From NCBI GenBank assembly GCA_039545295.1, contig BCIK01000005.1, positions 1,196,797 through 1,260,796 of the forward strand: a DNA stretch of 64,000 nt, in the 5' to 3' direction. A program made the translations under genes and the position numbers. The DNA comes from Udeniomyces pyricola (lineage: Eukaryota > Basidiomycota > Tremellomycetes > Cystofilobasidiales > Mrakiaceae). Within the stretch, counting starts at the first letter, position 1, and each line of letters begins with the position of its first letter. This document shows, piece after piece, positions 35,746 through 47,150 of the stretch. The notes beneath the pieces were generated by a model. That model searched no databases and was not told where the DNA came from. It was given only the letters and a program-made list of their open reading frames with translations.

Positions 35746-38608
35746 ATGGCTGCTCATCCCCCCACCAACTTACGCGTAGCCGTCGTCGGCTCAGGCGTTG
35801 CCGGCATTTCAGCTACTTGGGTCAGATCCATCACCTCAGCCGATCGTTCATCCCAATCGTCCGATCTGACGTTTACTTCTCGCTTCCCCATCGCGCGACG
35901 CCGATCTCGTTCTTTAGCTGCTCAATGAGCATTCAGAGCACTCAGTCGAGCTCTTTGAGGCCGCTGACTACATAGGCGGACACACTCATACCGTCAGCTA
36001 TACCAGTCAGTCACTTTCCATTGATTCGCGTGTGTAGAATCTCCATTGTCGCGTCGTCCTCATACCGCTCCTCCTCGTCGATCCCGCAGAACCCGGAACA
36101 ACTCATCAGCCGTCTATCAACGTCGACACGTAAGTCCATGCTTTCTTTTTGCTTCATCCTTGTCTGGCCGTCCCCAATTTGTTCTTGATGGCTGATCCAA
36201 TACGAAGCGGTGCCATGGGTCGCCTCTCTTCAGTGGTTTTGTGCGTAGACAACGCTCGCGTGTTTCTCTTGCTCAGCCTCGGTCAACCAAGTCACGGCCA
36301 ACATGGACCGCCTGCGCTCATATATAACCTTTCTGCTTTTGATCTCGCTTTGAACATGGGAACACGCCGATTCTAGATCGTCTGTAACCCTCCGACGTAT
36401 CCCAATTTTCTCGCGTTCTTGCGCGAGCTCAATGTACAAACAACCGATACCACCATGACGTTTTCCGTCTCGCGCGACCGAGGCGTGTTCGAATGGGCCG
36501 GCAAGGGACGCGCGTTGTTCTGTCAGGCCCTCAATCTGTCGGTCTTTGCTCGTTCAAATTCCGGATGTTGTGTAACGCAGAGTGAGGAGTTGATTCGATA
36601 TATATAGCTGAACAGCTCGCTTTGTATCGGTCCTCTCTTTTTCTTGTTTCAAATCATCTTTCTTCATTTTGGTTTCCATTTTTGGTGGATATACGCAGTC
36701 TGAATCCCAGCATGTACCGAATGGTTTGGGATATTCTTCGGTTCAATGCGCTCGCTCTGAAGCTTATTTCCCAAGAACAGGACATCAAGCGGACATCTCA
36801 GCATGCCGAGGAGGAGTCAGACGACGACACAGTGGTTGGCGAGGAGCTCGAAATGAGCATCGGTGATTTCATCAAGCAGGAAGGTTTGTCCGACGCGTTC
36901 CGCGACAACTACCTACTCGTGAGTCGTCGATCTGTATCATACGATTTGTGCCTTGCATGGACTGAACAACTAACGTTACCCATTATGTGTTCTCTAGCCC
37001 ATGACTGCTGCTATCTGGTCCACGCCACCAGACAAGTGTGGTCTCGGTCAGTCTGCGATTTTCCTTTCTGATAGCCTTTTTTTTTTCTTCTGACGATGTC
37101 GATCCACCATCTCGGTTTGCTGATGCTCTGAACTTTGCAGACTTTCCTGCCAAGACTCTCGTTCGGTTCATGCACAATCATCATCTCCTCCAGGTGACCA
37201 ACAAACCCCTGTGGCTTGTCGTCAAAGGCGGCAGGTATGTGTTACGCCAACTCGAATGGATACTGAGTTCCGGTGGCTGTCATCTATTGACTAAATGGGT
37301 ATCGTCATGCTCCTTATCTCTCATAGCTCTTCTTATATCCCACCGGTCATCTCGAAACTGGCTCCCGATGCCGTGCATACATCCACTCCTATTCGTTCAC
37401 TCGAGAGCAAGAGCCTGTCGAATGGACGGCAAGAAATTACCCTCACGACAGCCGAGGGCGAGAAACGCGTTTTCGATCACGTCGTCATGGCGTGCCATGC
37501 CGATGAAACCCTCAAAATTCTCGGAGAAGGGGCCACCGAGAAAGAAAAGGAAATCCTGGGAGGGTTTGAGTTCTCCAGCAACCGAGTTGTCCTTCACGGC
37601 GATAAGCAGGTGAGGCAGCATGCTTGGCTGGCTCACTTCACTCCCGCACTTGATCAGCTGGAGTCGTTGCTGATCTTTATCCTCATCGATTCAGCTCATG
37701 CCTACGCGGCGAGCTGCCTGGTCTGCTTGGAACTACCTTACATCGTCTACCACGACGGCCAACGGAACGACTAAAGCCAATGTCAATTCAGTCTCTCTGT
37801 ACGTATCAATTGGTTCTGACGACGTGCGTCACTCGATAAGCTTTGCTGCGTCCTTAGTCTGACACGCTGTGACATTTCGTTCCGTTGCGTCTGATTACAC
37901 CATGACTGCAGCACCTACAACATGAACGCACTCCAACATATCGACGAGTCTGTCCATGGACCAGTGCTCTGCACTCTCAATCCGCCGTTCGAGCCGGAAG
38001 AGAAGCTCGTCGTTGGTCGGTGGAATTACGATCACCCGATGTACACAGCAAGGTCGGTTCGGTGCCAGGGACTGCTTCCCAGTATCCAAAACAAACGAGG
38101 CATCACGTTTGTTGGTGCTTGGACTCAGTATGGCTTCCATGAGGGTAGGTTTTCCGCTCAACGCCGTCCTTGTGCCAGGACTGTGGATTCCCACCTGACG
38201 GAATGCTGCTGTTGTCCTTGACGCCCACACTGTGTGATTGCGTTGCTTCTAGATGGATTCTCCTCCTCTCTTCGGACTCTCTCAACGCATCTCGGCACTC
38301 AAGCACCTTTCCCGATCCGGTCGGCCGCCCGATCATTACCCTCTCCAGCTCAAACGTCGTTGACGCTGACGATACTCTCCGTTGCCGAGTCGATCCGGCG
38401 GATGTTGGCCATTCCGTTTTCGATCTTGGCGCTGGTTGTCGTGTTAGCTCTCGACGCTGTGCTGAGTCTCAAGCCGATCGTCAAGGCGATTGGTGGCGAA
38501 ACTCTTCCTGGCGGGATCTCCTGGGATCAGCTTGAGAAGATTAGAGGTTTCTGGGTTGAGGAAACGACGGCAGACTGGCGCGTAGACGAGAGCAAGAAGT
38601 TGCTGTGA
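35746..38608 (+). CDS. FAD-dependent amine-oxidase-like protein (COG2907 type)
   Basis: Predicted FAD/NAD-binding oxidoreductase of the flavin amine-oxidase fold. Bacterial homologues of this group often sit beside cyclopropane-fatty-acid synthases, so a lipid substrate is possible but unproven. The start at 35746 leads into the Rossmann motif VAVVGSGVAGISATW, then ELFEAADYIGGHTHT, INVDT + GF + IVCNPPTYPNF (assembled through a 7-nt exon at 36234-36240), FSVSRDRGVFEWAGKG, NPSMYRMVWDILRFN, DFIKQEGLSDAFRDNYLLP, MTAAIWSTPPDK, FDHVVMACHADETLKIL, NRVVLHGDK, VVGRWNYDHPMYT and GITFVGAWTQYGFHEDGF. The C-terminal extension carries a likely membrane helix (FSILALVVVLALDAVL). About 12 exons. The stop is TGA at 38606-38608. 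Confidence 0.87.
36234..36240 (+). other. 7-nt micro-exon of the FAD enzyme gene
   Basis: TGGTTTT lies between CTTCAG and GTGCGT. Joining ...GTCGACAC (ending 36129) + this + ATCGTC (from 36377) restores phase and the conserved NVDTGFIV motif. Confidence 0.75.
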
Positions 38609-39014
38609 AAGTGGTGTAGATGACATGATTGATAGGATGGATAGATGTATATGTTTTTATCGAGACGTGATGCATGTCGAATAGGACGTCAGATCTGAAT
38701 GAATGGTGAAGAAATGGGTCCAAAAAAAATGAAGCCAAAAAAACAAACTCGGTCGGCTCCCTCCGACCAAAATTCGACTCGCCGTTTCGCTTCATGTTGG
38801 ACTGAGCGTCTTCCCCCTTCCACCCTTCCTCCCTCCCTCGTCCCCTTCCCCTCCCCCACTCCTCTTCCTGCCCTCGTACATCCACACCCATCTAGCCGTC
38901 GCTCACCCTCCTTATACGCAACCCTCCACCCATTTCGCTGCAACACTCGACTTCACTTCGCCTTCGTCTCCCTTCTTCAATCCATATACCCATCCCCCGC
39001 CACCCTCGCCCGTT
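38609..39014. other. intergenic between FAD enzyme and PNO1
   Basis: No gene seen. The left half is A-rich with two A tracts (38723-38745). The right half is strongly C/T-rich on +, as in other + strand leaders of the window. Confidence 0.7.
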
Positions 39015-40255
39015 ATGTCTGCCCAAGCTGGTCCCTCCAAGCCGTCGTCCAACCTGCTCTCCACTGAGCCCACCGAGCAAGACTCGGACGATGAGGTCAT
39101 GATTGATTCTTCTTCTGTCAACGCCAACATCATGCAACCGTCGTCGACGACGCTCGACCCGTCGCTGCCAAGTTTCACCGCGCTCTCGGCCTCTCAGCAA
39201 GTCCTCGACAAGAAGGACGAGTTCCGACGAGTCGCCATCCCGAGCCACCGACTGACGCCGCTCAAGAAGGAATGGATCAACATTTACACCCCTCTCGTCG
39301 AGATGGCCGGCCTGCAGGTCAGGATGAACATGAAGCGAAAGTCGGTTGAGATCAAGGTGAGAATCAGGGGATGTCGTCAGCTTGACGCTTGGCCAGTCGA
39401 CCAGGGGTTCTTAGCGGGGAGCGGGAGCGAGAGACGATTGGAGACGAGTCGTCGCACCCAATTTTGGGTCCTTGACCTCGTTCCCTGCCGGCTTTCCTTG
39501 ACTCGGACAGGTAGCTGACCAGCCCCTGTGCTTGCCATCGGTGTTCCTAGACCTCAAAACACACTCAGGACATTGGTCAGATCCAGAAGGGAGCCGATTT
39601 CGTCAAGGCATTCGCCCTTGGGTTCGACGTCAACGTGAGACTGGCTGCCCTTACCTCTCCTGCTTCTCCGGCTTGAAACCCCATGACTTACCGGCTTGCT
39701 TCTTGGTCGGACATTCGTTTCGCTTTGCAACCTTACGTTTGCTCAGGATGCTATCGCTCTCCTCCGAATGGATGACCTCTACGTTGACACCTTTGAGATC
39801 AAGGATGTCAAGACCCTGCAGGGCGATCATCTCTCGCGAGCGATTGGTGCGTGACTCCTCGCTCTCTTGACCCCTTGCTCTCTCTCTCTGCCTCTTGCTT
39901 TGCTCCGTCTCATCAGCTGACTATCCCGACATCGTACCTCTCTGTCCATCTACAGGTCGTATCGCCGGTCATGCCGGAAGGACCCGATTCACGATTGAGA
40001 ACGCTTCGCGGACGCGTATCGTCCTTGCCGACGACAAGATCCATATCCTTGGCTCGGTTCAGAACATCAAGATTGCGCGAGACGCCATCGTCAGCCTGAT
40101 TCTCGGATCGCCGCCAGGCAAGGTTTACTCTGGTCTCCGAACGGGTGAGTCGCGATGACGGCTGCTGGTTGACTTATCTGAATATGCCGAGAAGCTGACG
40201 GAACATGTTGTACTTTTATCTGACAGTCGGCTCCCGACTGAGGGAACGCTTCTGA
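39015..40255 (+). CDS. PNO1: Pno1/Dim2, KH-domain pre-40S assembly factor
   Basis: Binds the 3' end of 18S pre-rRNA, works with Nob1 and dimethylase Dim1, and acts in the nucleolus and in cytoplasmic pre-40S particles. Exons 39015-39356, 39551-39634, 39747-39846, 39956-40144 and 40227-40255 close in phase to 247 residues, normal for the family. An acidic Ser-rich N terminus ([10 protein letters not shown]) precedes [19 protein letters not shown], a family signature, then [46 protein letters not shown] and a C-terminal KH domain with [32 protein letters not shown] and [18 protein letters not shown]. It ends in GSRLRERF, encoded by a 29-nt last exon. The start at 39015 is preceded by a C-rich leader. 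Confidence 0.96.
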
Positions 40256-40713
40256 ACGGGGTGGCTGGCATGGGGGGTTGGCAGGGATGGCTCTTGTTTA
40301 GATTTTCTGTTATCTTTTTCTTCAGTTTCTGGTTCTTTACTTTGACGATATGAGGTGATGATGTACGCTTAGCTATGGGCATTTTAGGCACCGTGAGCAA
40401 GCTGGCGGTGCGATTGATGTGAACCCGTCGGATCTAGACTGCATCTGATGAACATGAGACGACTGAGACGAAGGAGATGGATATGAGATGGATATAAAAT
40501 CAGAGTTGAAAGATTTCATGTGAATTCAGCACCGTGTACGACTGCATATATATATATATATGCTATATATGCTATATATATCAGTCATTGAGTATGAGCG
40601 AGCTGATATATAATTGATTCATCACCATAAATCAACAGCTGCACTGATGATGTATTGATAGGTGATGATAGTCTGCCCACTTGACTTGCAGCTACTCAAC
40701 CGCCGCCATCATC
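40256..40713. other. intergenic between PNO1 and CSN7
   Basis: No gene seen. It contains an AT-rich patch with ATATATATAT and repeated TGCTATATA units at about 40548-40580 and a run of GAGATGGATATGA-like repeats near 40478-40497. Confidence 0.7.
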
Positions 40714-42287
40714 ATGGAATCCATCGCCGCCGTTGGTCCTTTGCACTGTCTGATCTATCGACTTTTTGACGACCGACTGACGGCTTGAGCTCACCTCGTT
40801 TTCAACAGGCCAAGCTTGAACAGTTCGTCATCGTTGCCAAGGGCACAAAGGGTTCCCTCGTCGCACAGCAAGTCTCAAAGGCAGTCTCAGCTGTACGCTT
40901 CTTCTCCTTCTTCTTCCTTGCCCCTTGCCTCAATTCCATAGCTTCCGTCATCATCATCACCAGCTACCATACTCATCTGCGCACGCGAACCATATCCTCT
41001 CACATCCCACCACAACATTCACCCCAAAAGCCCGGCGTCTACGTCTTCTCGGAGCTTCTCGATCTGCCAAGCGTTCAGGAGGTCTGTCCGTCTCAGCTAC
41101 ATCCACCTCCACGGCTTCATCACCTCGGTTTCGTGTCCACCCAGCGTAGTCCTGAGTTTAGCCTTCCTTACCCATCATCTTTTGTCCTCTCCGACAGCTC
41201 AAGTCAACTCCCCAGCACCAACAGAGCTATCACCTCCTCGAGCTGTTTGCTTACGGCACTCTCAACACCTACAAAGGCACGTCGGACCATTCGATCCTCG
41301 CCGCTGCCTTGCTGCCGCAGCTCATCCACCCTCGCCCTGCGTACTGTTGGAGTGCTGATGCTGATCCGTCTTCGGCCTGTGCTTCTCTTAGCCAACCCAT
41401 CACTATACCCAGAGCTCTCGCCACCCCAACTGACCAAGCTCAAACACCTGTCTCTCCTCTCTCTTGCCAAATCGAATCGGGTCAGTCTCCCGAGCGGCCG
41501 AACCGAGACCCAGTCCCGCCGTCGCTTCGTCAGACTCAAACATCATCTTGACTTTCTACGTTGTTCATGCTCTTTTATTAGACGCTTTCCTATGCCAGTT
41601 TACTTGCCTCCCTTGATCTATCAACGGTTCGGGAGCTCGAGGACTTCCTGATAGAGGGAATGTTTGACGGTTTGATCAAGGGCAAAATGGATCAGCAACG
41701 AGCTTGCTTCATGGTCGACGACGTTGTTGGCCGAGACGTGGATCCCGCTGAGCTCGCCATCCTGACCTCTGCTATGGAAGACTGGTCAGTCTCATCGCTT
41801 CTGCGGCTAGCTTTATTTGAGGAGATACGGGTGACTAAAGTCATCTGAACTGACGAGGGGATCTCTTTTTCCATCAATTCACTTTACTAGGGCCTCCATC
41901 CAGACCAACCTCATCTCCCACCTCTCCGCCACCATCTCGGAAGCTCAGACGGCGTCAAACAATTACCAGTCTGAGTTGCTCACCTATCAGATAGCTAAGG
42001 ATCATGCCAATGAAAATCTGGTGAAAAATCTGCGGGACACGGAGGGGTCTACGGCCTTCAACGAGGGAGCAGGCACTTGGGATCACCAGCAAGGTCATGC
42101 CGGCAATACAGTAGGCGGTACGAGAACTGGCAAGGGCAAAAAGTAAGTCGGTCGTATCCTCTGACTGATGATGCTCATTCTGACCTTGAACTCGAACCTG
42201 TCCGATTGATTAACTGCCGTCTTTCATTGCAGGGCTATGGCATCAGGATCCCCTGCAGCTCATCAACGCAAACGAACACGCGCATAA
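40714..42287 (+). CDS. CSN7: COP9 signalosome subunit 7 (PCI domain)
   Basis: Subunit of the COP9 signalosome, which removes Nedd8 from cullin ubiquitin ligases. An 18-nt first exon (40714-40731, MESIAA) joins AKLEQFVIVAKGTKGSLVAQ (40809-40892), then PGVYVFSELLDLPSVQE, YHLLELFAYGTLNTYK, ANPSLYPELSPPQLTKLKHL, SLLSLAKSNR, TLSYASLLASLDLSTVRELE, FLIEGMFDGLIKGKMDQ, VVGRDVDPAELAIL and a C-terminal helix with a basic tail ending AHQRKRTRA. This is the CSN7 PCI/winged-helix order. The junction K + ANPSLYPEL needs an intron 41277-41391 that begins GC rather than GT. A C10 run begins 12 bp after the stop (TAA 42285-42287). Confidence 0.92.
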
Positions 42288-42732
42288 CTTTCACAGCTCC
42301 CCCCCCCCTCCTCCGTCCCTATCCATTTTTAACGACTTGCCCAATCCATCTTCCAATCCTGACGATTCATGACAGCCTTCTGTTTCTCCCTCTAATCATT
42401 TTTCCTGATTCGGTTTCGTGTATCGAGCTGAGGGTTTGTCATCTATCGTATCGTCATCAAAGTTCGTCCTTTGTCCTACCCTGACCTTCCAACGACGATC
42501 CAGTTGGGCCTTGCAAACGCTCCCACGGCATCCGTTCTGGCAGATGCTGACCATACTTGAGAGCTTCAGCCGACAGGCGGCAAATCCGTCTGCGTAGAAT
42601 GAAGTGAGAGTGGGCTGCATCAGCCACTGCCACTGGAAGCAATGATGCCACACATGACTTCCCCAGCATTTGGTGGGTCGTATGGAAAATGGACAACGGA
42701 GATGGAGATGGAGATGGAGATGATCATCATGC
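42288..42732. other. convergent 3' interval, CSN7 (+) and GH-like gene (-)
   Basis: 445 bp between stops. The CSN7 side is C/T-rich on +. A short GGAGAT tandem run (about 42689-42720) lies near the other gene's stop. No gene seen. Confidence 0.7.
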
Positions 42733-45089
42733 TCACAGGTAGAAATCTTCGGGGAGTTCCTCCCCATCAGCGTCGAGGGCGAGAAATTGACCTTCGATAG
42801 GCAGCTGCGAGCTTGAGGTAGCGCAAGGCATGAGATTCGTTGCTTCATCAAGCTCGTCAAACATAGCGCTGTAGAGGTATCATGAGAGGGGTAGAACGAT
42901 ACATATCAGAATCCGGCTCACGATAGAAACCAACCTAGGGATAGAGACATTGGATGGGTTGAACACAATGGCTGAAAGGCCAACAACGAGACGAACCCAT
43001 AAATGATCTTGGCACCCGATCGATGAGCATTGTAAAGTTGCCTGTACAAAAATCGACCGGACAAACGCGGAATTTGGTTCAAGGGACCGTCATGTAGGTT
43101 GAGCCAGCTGAAACCAGGGAAGACTACAGGAGCACTACAAAGACGTAGAGAACTTGATCAGCGTTCAAGTTACTGACATGGACATCGTCAACGGAGGCCA
43201 CCGGTCGTCAGCACACGTACTAATCCCGTTTGCGAGAGCCTGCTCTTTCTTCTTGTTGAAGGATATTCAGATCGTGCTGCGTCTTTTCAATATCGTAGCG
43301 ATCAGCTCCTTCAAGGTCTCCAAACCTTCCCACAGCCCAAGGCCTAGCACCACGAAGGAAATAAGAAAACGACCGTAAGGATGAGCCTGTGATACAAAGT
43401 AGAGTCAATCTAGAATCTAGGTAGAGTATGAAGCGATTGTCACGCACGAGATAGCATCGACCTCCTGCCAGACATCAAGGAACGCAGGGTCCGGTTCCAT
43501 GTCTCCCGTTCCCGAGTGCCAGTAGGCTGAAGGCCAAATGTAGTTCTTCAGCTCCGAGATCAACTCGTCAAGGATTTCAAGGCAGGCGCTTCTGAGGTAC
43601 ACTCACTCGGCGTTCCTGCCATGATCCATACGCCTCCAGGTAGAGACGAACGGAGAGAGCGAATCATCCGGACAAGGCTAGCAGGGTCCTGACCTCGCCC
43701 AGAGAATCCCATTCCTGAGAGGAAAAAAAGGGTTCGGAGAACGGCAAAGCCGTCAACATAACATGAGCGCTATTTAGGCTACGTCCATTTAAAGAAAGAG
43801 CACATACCCCAGATGCAGACGACAGGTTTACCGCCTTCGTGGAGGTAGGCAGCACTCTCCAGAATCTTTTCCTCCCGAATCTGTAAAGATAGGCGTAAGG
43901 CGTTGGGGACCATGTTAGAAAACGATCGTTCAGCCGCCGGAGTGTCTCCATCGGCTCATCTGTCTGAGAAGAGGGGGAGTTCTGACCATGTGCTGCCAAT
44001 CTTGCAATACATCTCTCTCGAGATTGTCCCCTCCACCACTGAGATCCCACATGATGGCATGGACTCGACCGTGAGCTTCTGAGGCTTCTCTGACCCTCTT
44101 GCCGATCTCGTCACGTTGACGTCGCATGGCGGTATCGCCTTGGTTGACCTGAGAGAGGAAGCGCTGGAGGAAGACACCTGGGAGGCGATGTTCCTTCATC
44201 CACCGGAAATGACGGTTGACTGTCAAGGGATGACGGGAGGAGAATACCTTGGCCGGGCTGCCGTCGGCGAGAGTCAAGCCGGGTACGCTACGAGACAAGT
44301 GTATATAGGTACGATGGCAAACCGGGAACATGAGATTAGTCTGACGAAACATGATATGTGACCTCATGAACAAATTGGCCCTTGCATCATCACGAGGCCT
44401 CTCCATCGAGGCAGCTCACTCGTAAAGCTCATCAGGCGTGAGTTCCGTAGTGGAGGGCCACATGTCGAACGAAGCCTTTCCCCCTTGCGTCAACGGCTTA
44501 TTAAACCAATGGAGCCAGCCATGGTGACCTGGTAAAGGCATGCGCATGGTTTGAACGGAACGCGATGAGATGGACGAGCGCAATGAACATAGATCAAAAG
44601 AGGAGCGACTGGAAATGGGGGCTCATGGATTGTAGGCTGACCTGGATGGATGGTAGGGCCGTCGTTGGCGGCAAAGAACCAGCCTTGATAGCCCATCATG
44701 AACTTGCCCTGAATGGTAGAAGGATCTTCACGTTCTCCACTGGAGTGGACGAGATGGAGATGAGAATCAGGTGAGCCCGCGGAACTGCGGATAGGGATGA
44801 GAACATGTTGGCGTATTGTGTGTGCATGTGGTTCGTGACGGATGGCATGCATGCATGATGGTCTCACTCACGGGCGAAAGGCTGGAAGGGGAGGAGGTTG
44901 GTTGTGCATGGGTGTGAGATGGATGATTGCTAGCTGGGCCAAGAGAAGAGCAATGTATGGATAAGGGCTCGTCCAGATGGCCATATGCACGGATCGATCA
45001 GCGGTGTCGACGGGGCGGTGGTTGATGGCGGTTGTGCTCTGGATCAATGAGATTGGAGACAACATGACTAAAAGAATCGTCGTCATCAT
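42733..45089 (-). CDS. secreted glycoside hydrolase-like protein (GH71/GH99-like group)
   Basis: Resembles the conserved GH99/GH71-like group, often labelled xylosidase/arabinosidase; the true substrate is unknown. Sequence in order: a hydrophobic N terminus (MMTTILLVMLSPISLIQ, start near 45089), GEREDPSTIQGKFMMGYQGW + FFAANDG, HHGWLHWFNKPLTQGGKA, FDMWPSTTELTPDELYE, REASEAHGRVHAIMWDLSGG (a family hallmark), GMGFSGRGQDPASLVRM, GGVWIMAGTPS, HSGTGDMEPDPAFLDVW and VDAIS, and near the C terminus AMFDELDEATNLMP, then FLALDADGEELPEDFYL with TGA at 42733-42735. About 10 exons; I did not close every one, and the exact N terminus (45089 or a few codons upstream) is uncertain. Confidence 0.8.
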
Positions 45090-45498
45090 GACGGCCGATA
45101 GGGAATCGTTCATATGTATATACCCGATGTATATAGATGCATATATGCATATCATGTGTATGTCGCGATCGTCTATAGTGTATGATGCTACGATCGATGA
45201 TGCGTGGTGCATGGGCAAGCAGCTCCCCAGTATTTAGTGCGCACATACACAAACATACATATGCATAATTCATTTACATGTATAGCATCATGCTACTCCA
45301 AGCTCCTCTTACTTGCTATATGATGCATGGTGTAGTACATATATCGTGCAGATTATAACGTTTAATGTATCATAACTGTCTTGTCGATCGACCTGGCAAT
45401 ATGGAATATGGAGGGCGCCAATGCCGCCAACGTCGACAACTTGATTCTTATCCCTCAACGCCCTGTCCTATATACACCATCTCATCATCTTCAAGCCC
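45090..45498. promoter_or_regulatory. divergent promoter, GH-like (-) and ATP11 (+)
   Basis: About 409 bp between outward-facing starts, AT-rich, with many TATATA/CATATG/ATGCAT elements at 45110-45165 and 45255-45270. No other gene seen. Confidence 0.65.
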
Positions 45499-46848
45499 AT
45501 GAGACCATCTAGACTCATCACGCTCAATCGAGCCATCACGCTCAACCGGGCCATCAACCCCTACAACCCAACGCTAACTGCCGTCATAACCTTTGCCCGT
45601 CGTTTCAAGTCAACCGACTCCGCTTCGGCCGACTCCCTCAATCCCGACGCACCTTACCTCCAGAACCCACGTCAACTCATCGCCGACAAGGCCAAGGCGT
45701 TCGAGGAAAAATATCGTCTCAAGCTAGTTCAGAAGCAGAAAGAGTGCGTTGACCGCCGTGGCTGCCAGCTGCCGCCGGCGCTCTAGATCTAACTTACCAC
45801 CATGAAGGCGCTAGACTTGCCACTGACGCGCCATGCATTGCTCTACCCTCGGCTCCATCGACTGACTGATCAGGGAGGGTGCTGCTTCTCTCGAGGAGCT
45901 CAAAGAAAAGAAGCTCCAAGCGGCTGCCGTCGCTGCTGCTGCCGCCGCTGCTGCTCGACAAGCCGCCCAACCTACCCCTTCAATCGAGTCTGAGCTCGCT
46001 TCGCCTGGTGTCATCTCGGCTGAAGCGTCCAAAGTCCTTGCAGAGTCTCCCAAGAGCTCAGGTACATCGCCCATCATGGTGAGACATATGCTTTGAACCG
46101 AATCTTGCTGTTCAGAGTCACCGATGCCTTGCTTTAAACCTCACCATGCGCAGCCTGACTCAACCGGCGTCTCTCTTGCTTTGCATTCCAGCCCCTGGAC
46201 ACCATCCTGAACCTGCCCGCCCTTCTTTCGGCACCCCACCCGATCGATGTGGTCTCTACTTTGTGGCAAACACTGCACACTGCCAAATCCCAGACGCAAC
46301 CCAACCGATACCTCTCAGCCACCATCCCAACCGAGACGTACGCCCGAATGCTAGCCTCTGCCCGGGCGCACCCTCAATTCGTGTTGCCGTTGCCCCGACC
46401 AAACGGCGGACAGGAGTTCTTTTTCCTTCAGTGGTCGTTTTTTGAAAACGGTCAATCGACCGTCATCTTCACGAGTCTGGAGGAGTATAAGCTCAAGGCG
46501 AGCTGGGCCCGTCCCTTCCTTACGTTGACTCATTGGACGGACCTGGCGGAACCGTCGGGGGCGGTCCTCATGCGAGGGGAGATTACGAGCACGACGCCAC
46601 CTAAAACGAACCTGAAAACCCTTCCAAGTGCGGAAGCATCGACGACGGAGAGATTCCTGCTCTCTATGCCTGACGCCCAGCTCCTCCTCCTCGGCCTTCA
46701 GCGGTTCTACAACGTCGACTCGGGCGAGGTAGCCGATCGGGAGGAAAGACAGCGCGTACTCGAGGGCTTCACGTTGGGCACGTGGGACGAGAGTGTATGG
46801 AGTAGGCTCAATAAGCTTGCGGTCGGTAGCTTGAGCGGTATCATGTGA
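45499..46848 (+). CDS. ATP11: Atp11, mitochondrial F1-ATPase beta-subunit assembly chaperone
   Basis: Holds unassembled F1 beta subunit in the mitochondrial matrix until it pairs with alpha. The start MRPSRLITLNRAITLNRAIN is an Arg-rich, acid-free presequence. DAPYLQNPRQLIADKAKAF is followed by a helix, EEKYRLKLVQKQKE, that joins EEGAASLEELK across an intron (exon 1 ends 45743 in phase 2). An Ala run (VAAAAAAAARQAAQ) and linker lead to the Atp11 core: LWQTLHTAKSQTQPNRYLSA, TIPTETYARMLASAR, PNGGQEFFFLQWSFF, VIFTSLEEYKLKASWARPFL, LTHWTDLAEPSGAVLMRGEI and the C-terminal ERFLLSMPDAQLLLLGLQRF helix. The QW..TSLEEYK segment is diagnostic. The stop at 46848 follows SLSGIM. It converges with CMC2. 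Confidence 0.93.
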
Positions 46849-47150
46849 ATTAAGCGCCGACATCACTTGCCGTGTGTCAAGGAAGAGAGCTGTGAGTAAT
46901 TAGATGCGACTCGAAGATCGTCAAAGTGAGACGAAAGCAGAAAAAAAGAAAAGAAAAGAAAGCATGCAGAATACAACATCTAGAAAAGGTGATTGAGGAG
47001 GGTAAATGGAAAGGAGCAGTAGTGAGATGATAATGATGACGACGACGGCGTGGAAATATTGTTACAGGAAGATGGAGAGCCCACATGGGAGGGCAGGCGA
47101 AAAGGACGTGGTGGACGGAGGATGAATGATGCATCATGAGCGGTAGCAGG
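46849..47150. other. convergent 3' interval, ATP11 (+) and CMC2 (-)
   Basis: 302 bp between stops, A/G-rich on + (46933-46962) and therefore pyrimidine-rich in CMC2 sense. No gene seen. Confidence 0.7.

Noticed and set aside
36130..36376. Single 247-nt intron in the FAD gene without a micro-exon
   Set aside because: It leaves two extra bases and removes the conserved Gly-Phe; it remains possible only if the motif is lost.
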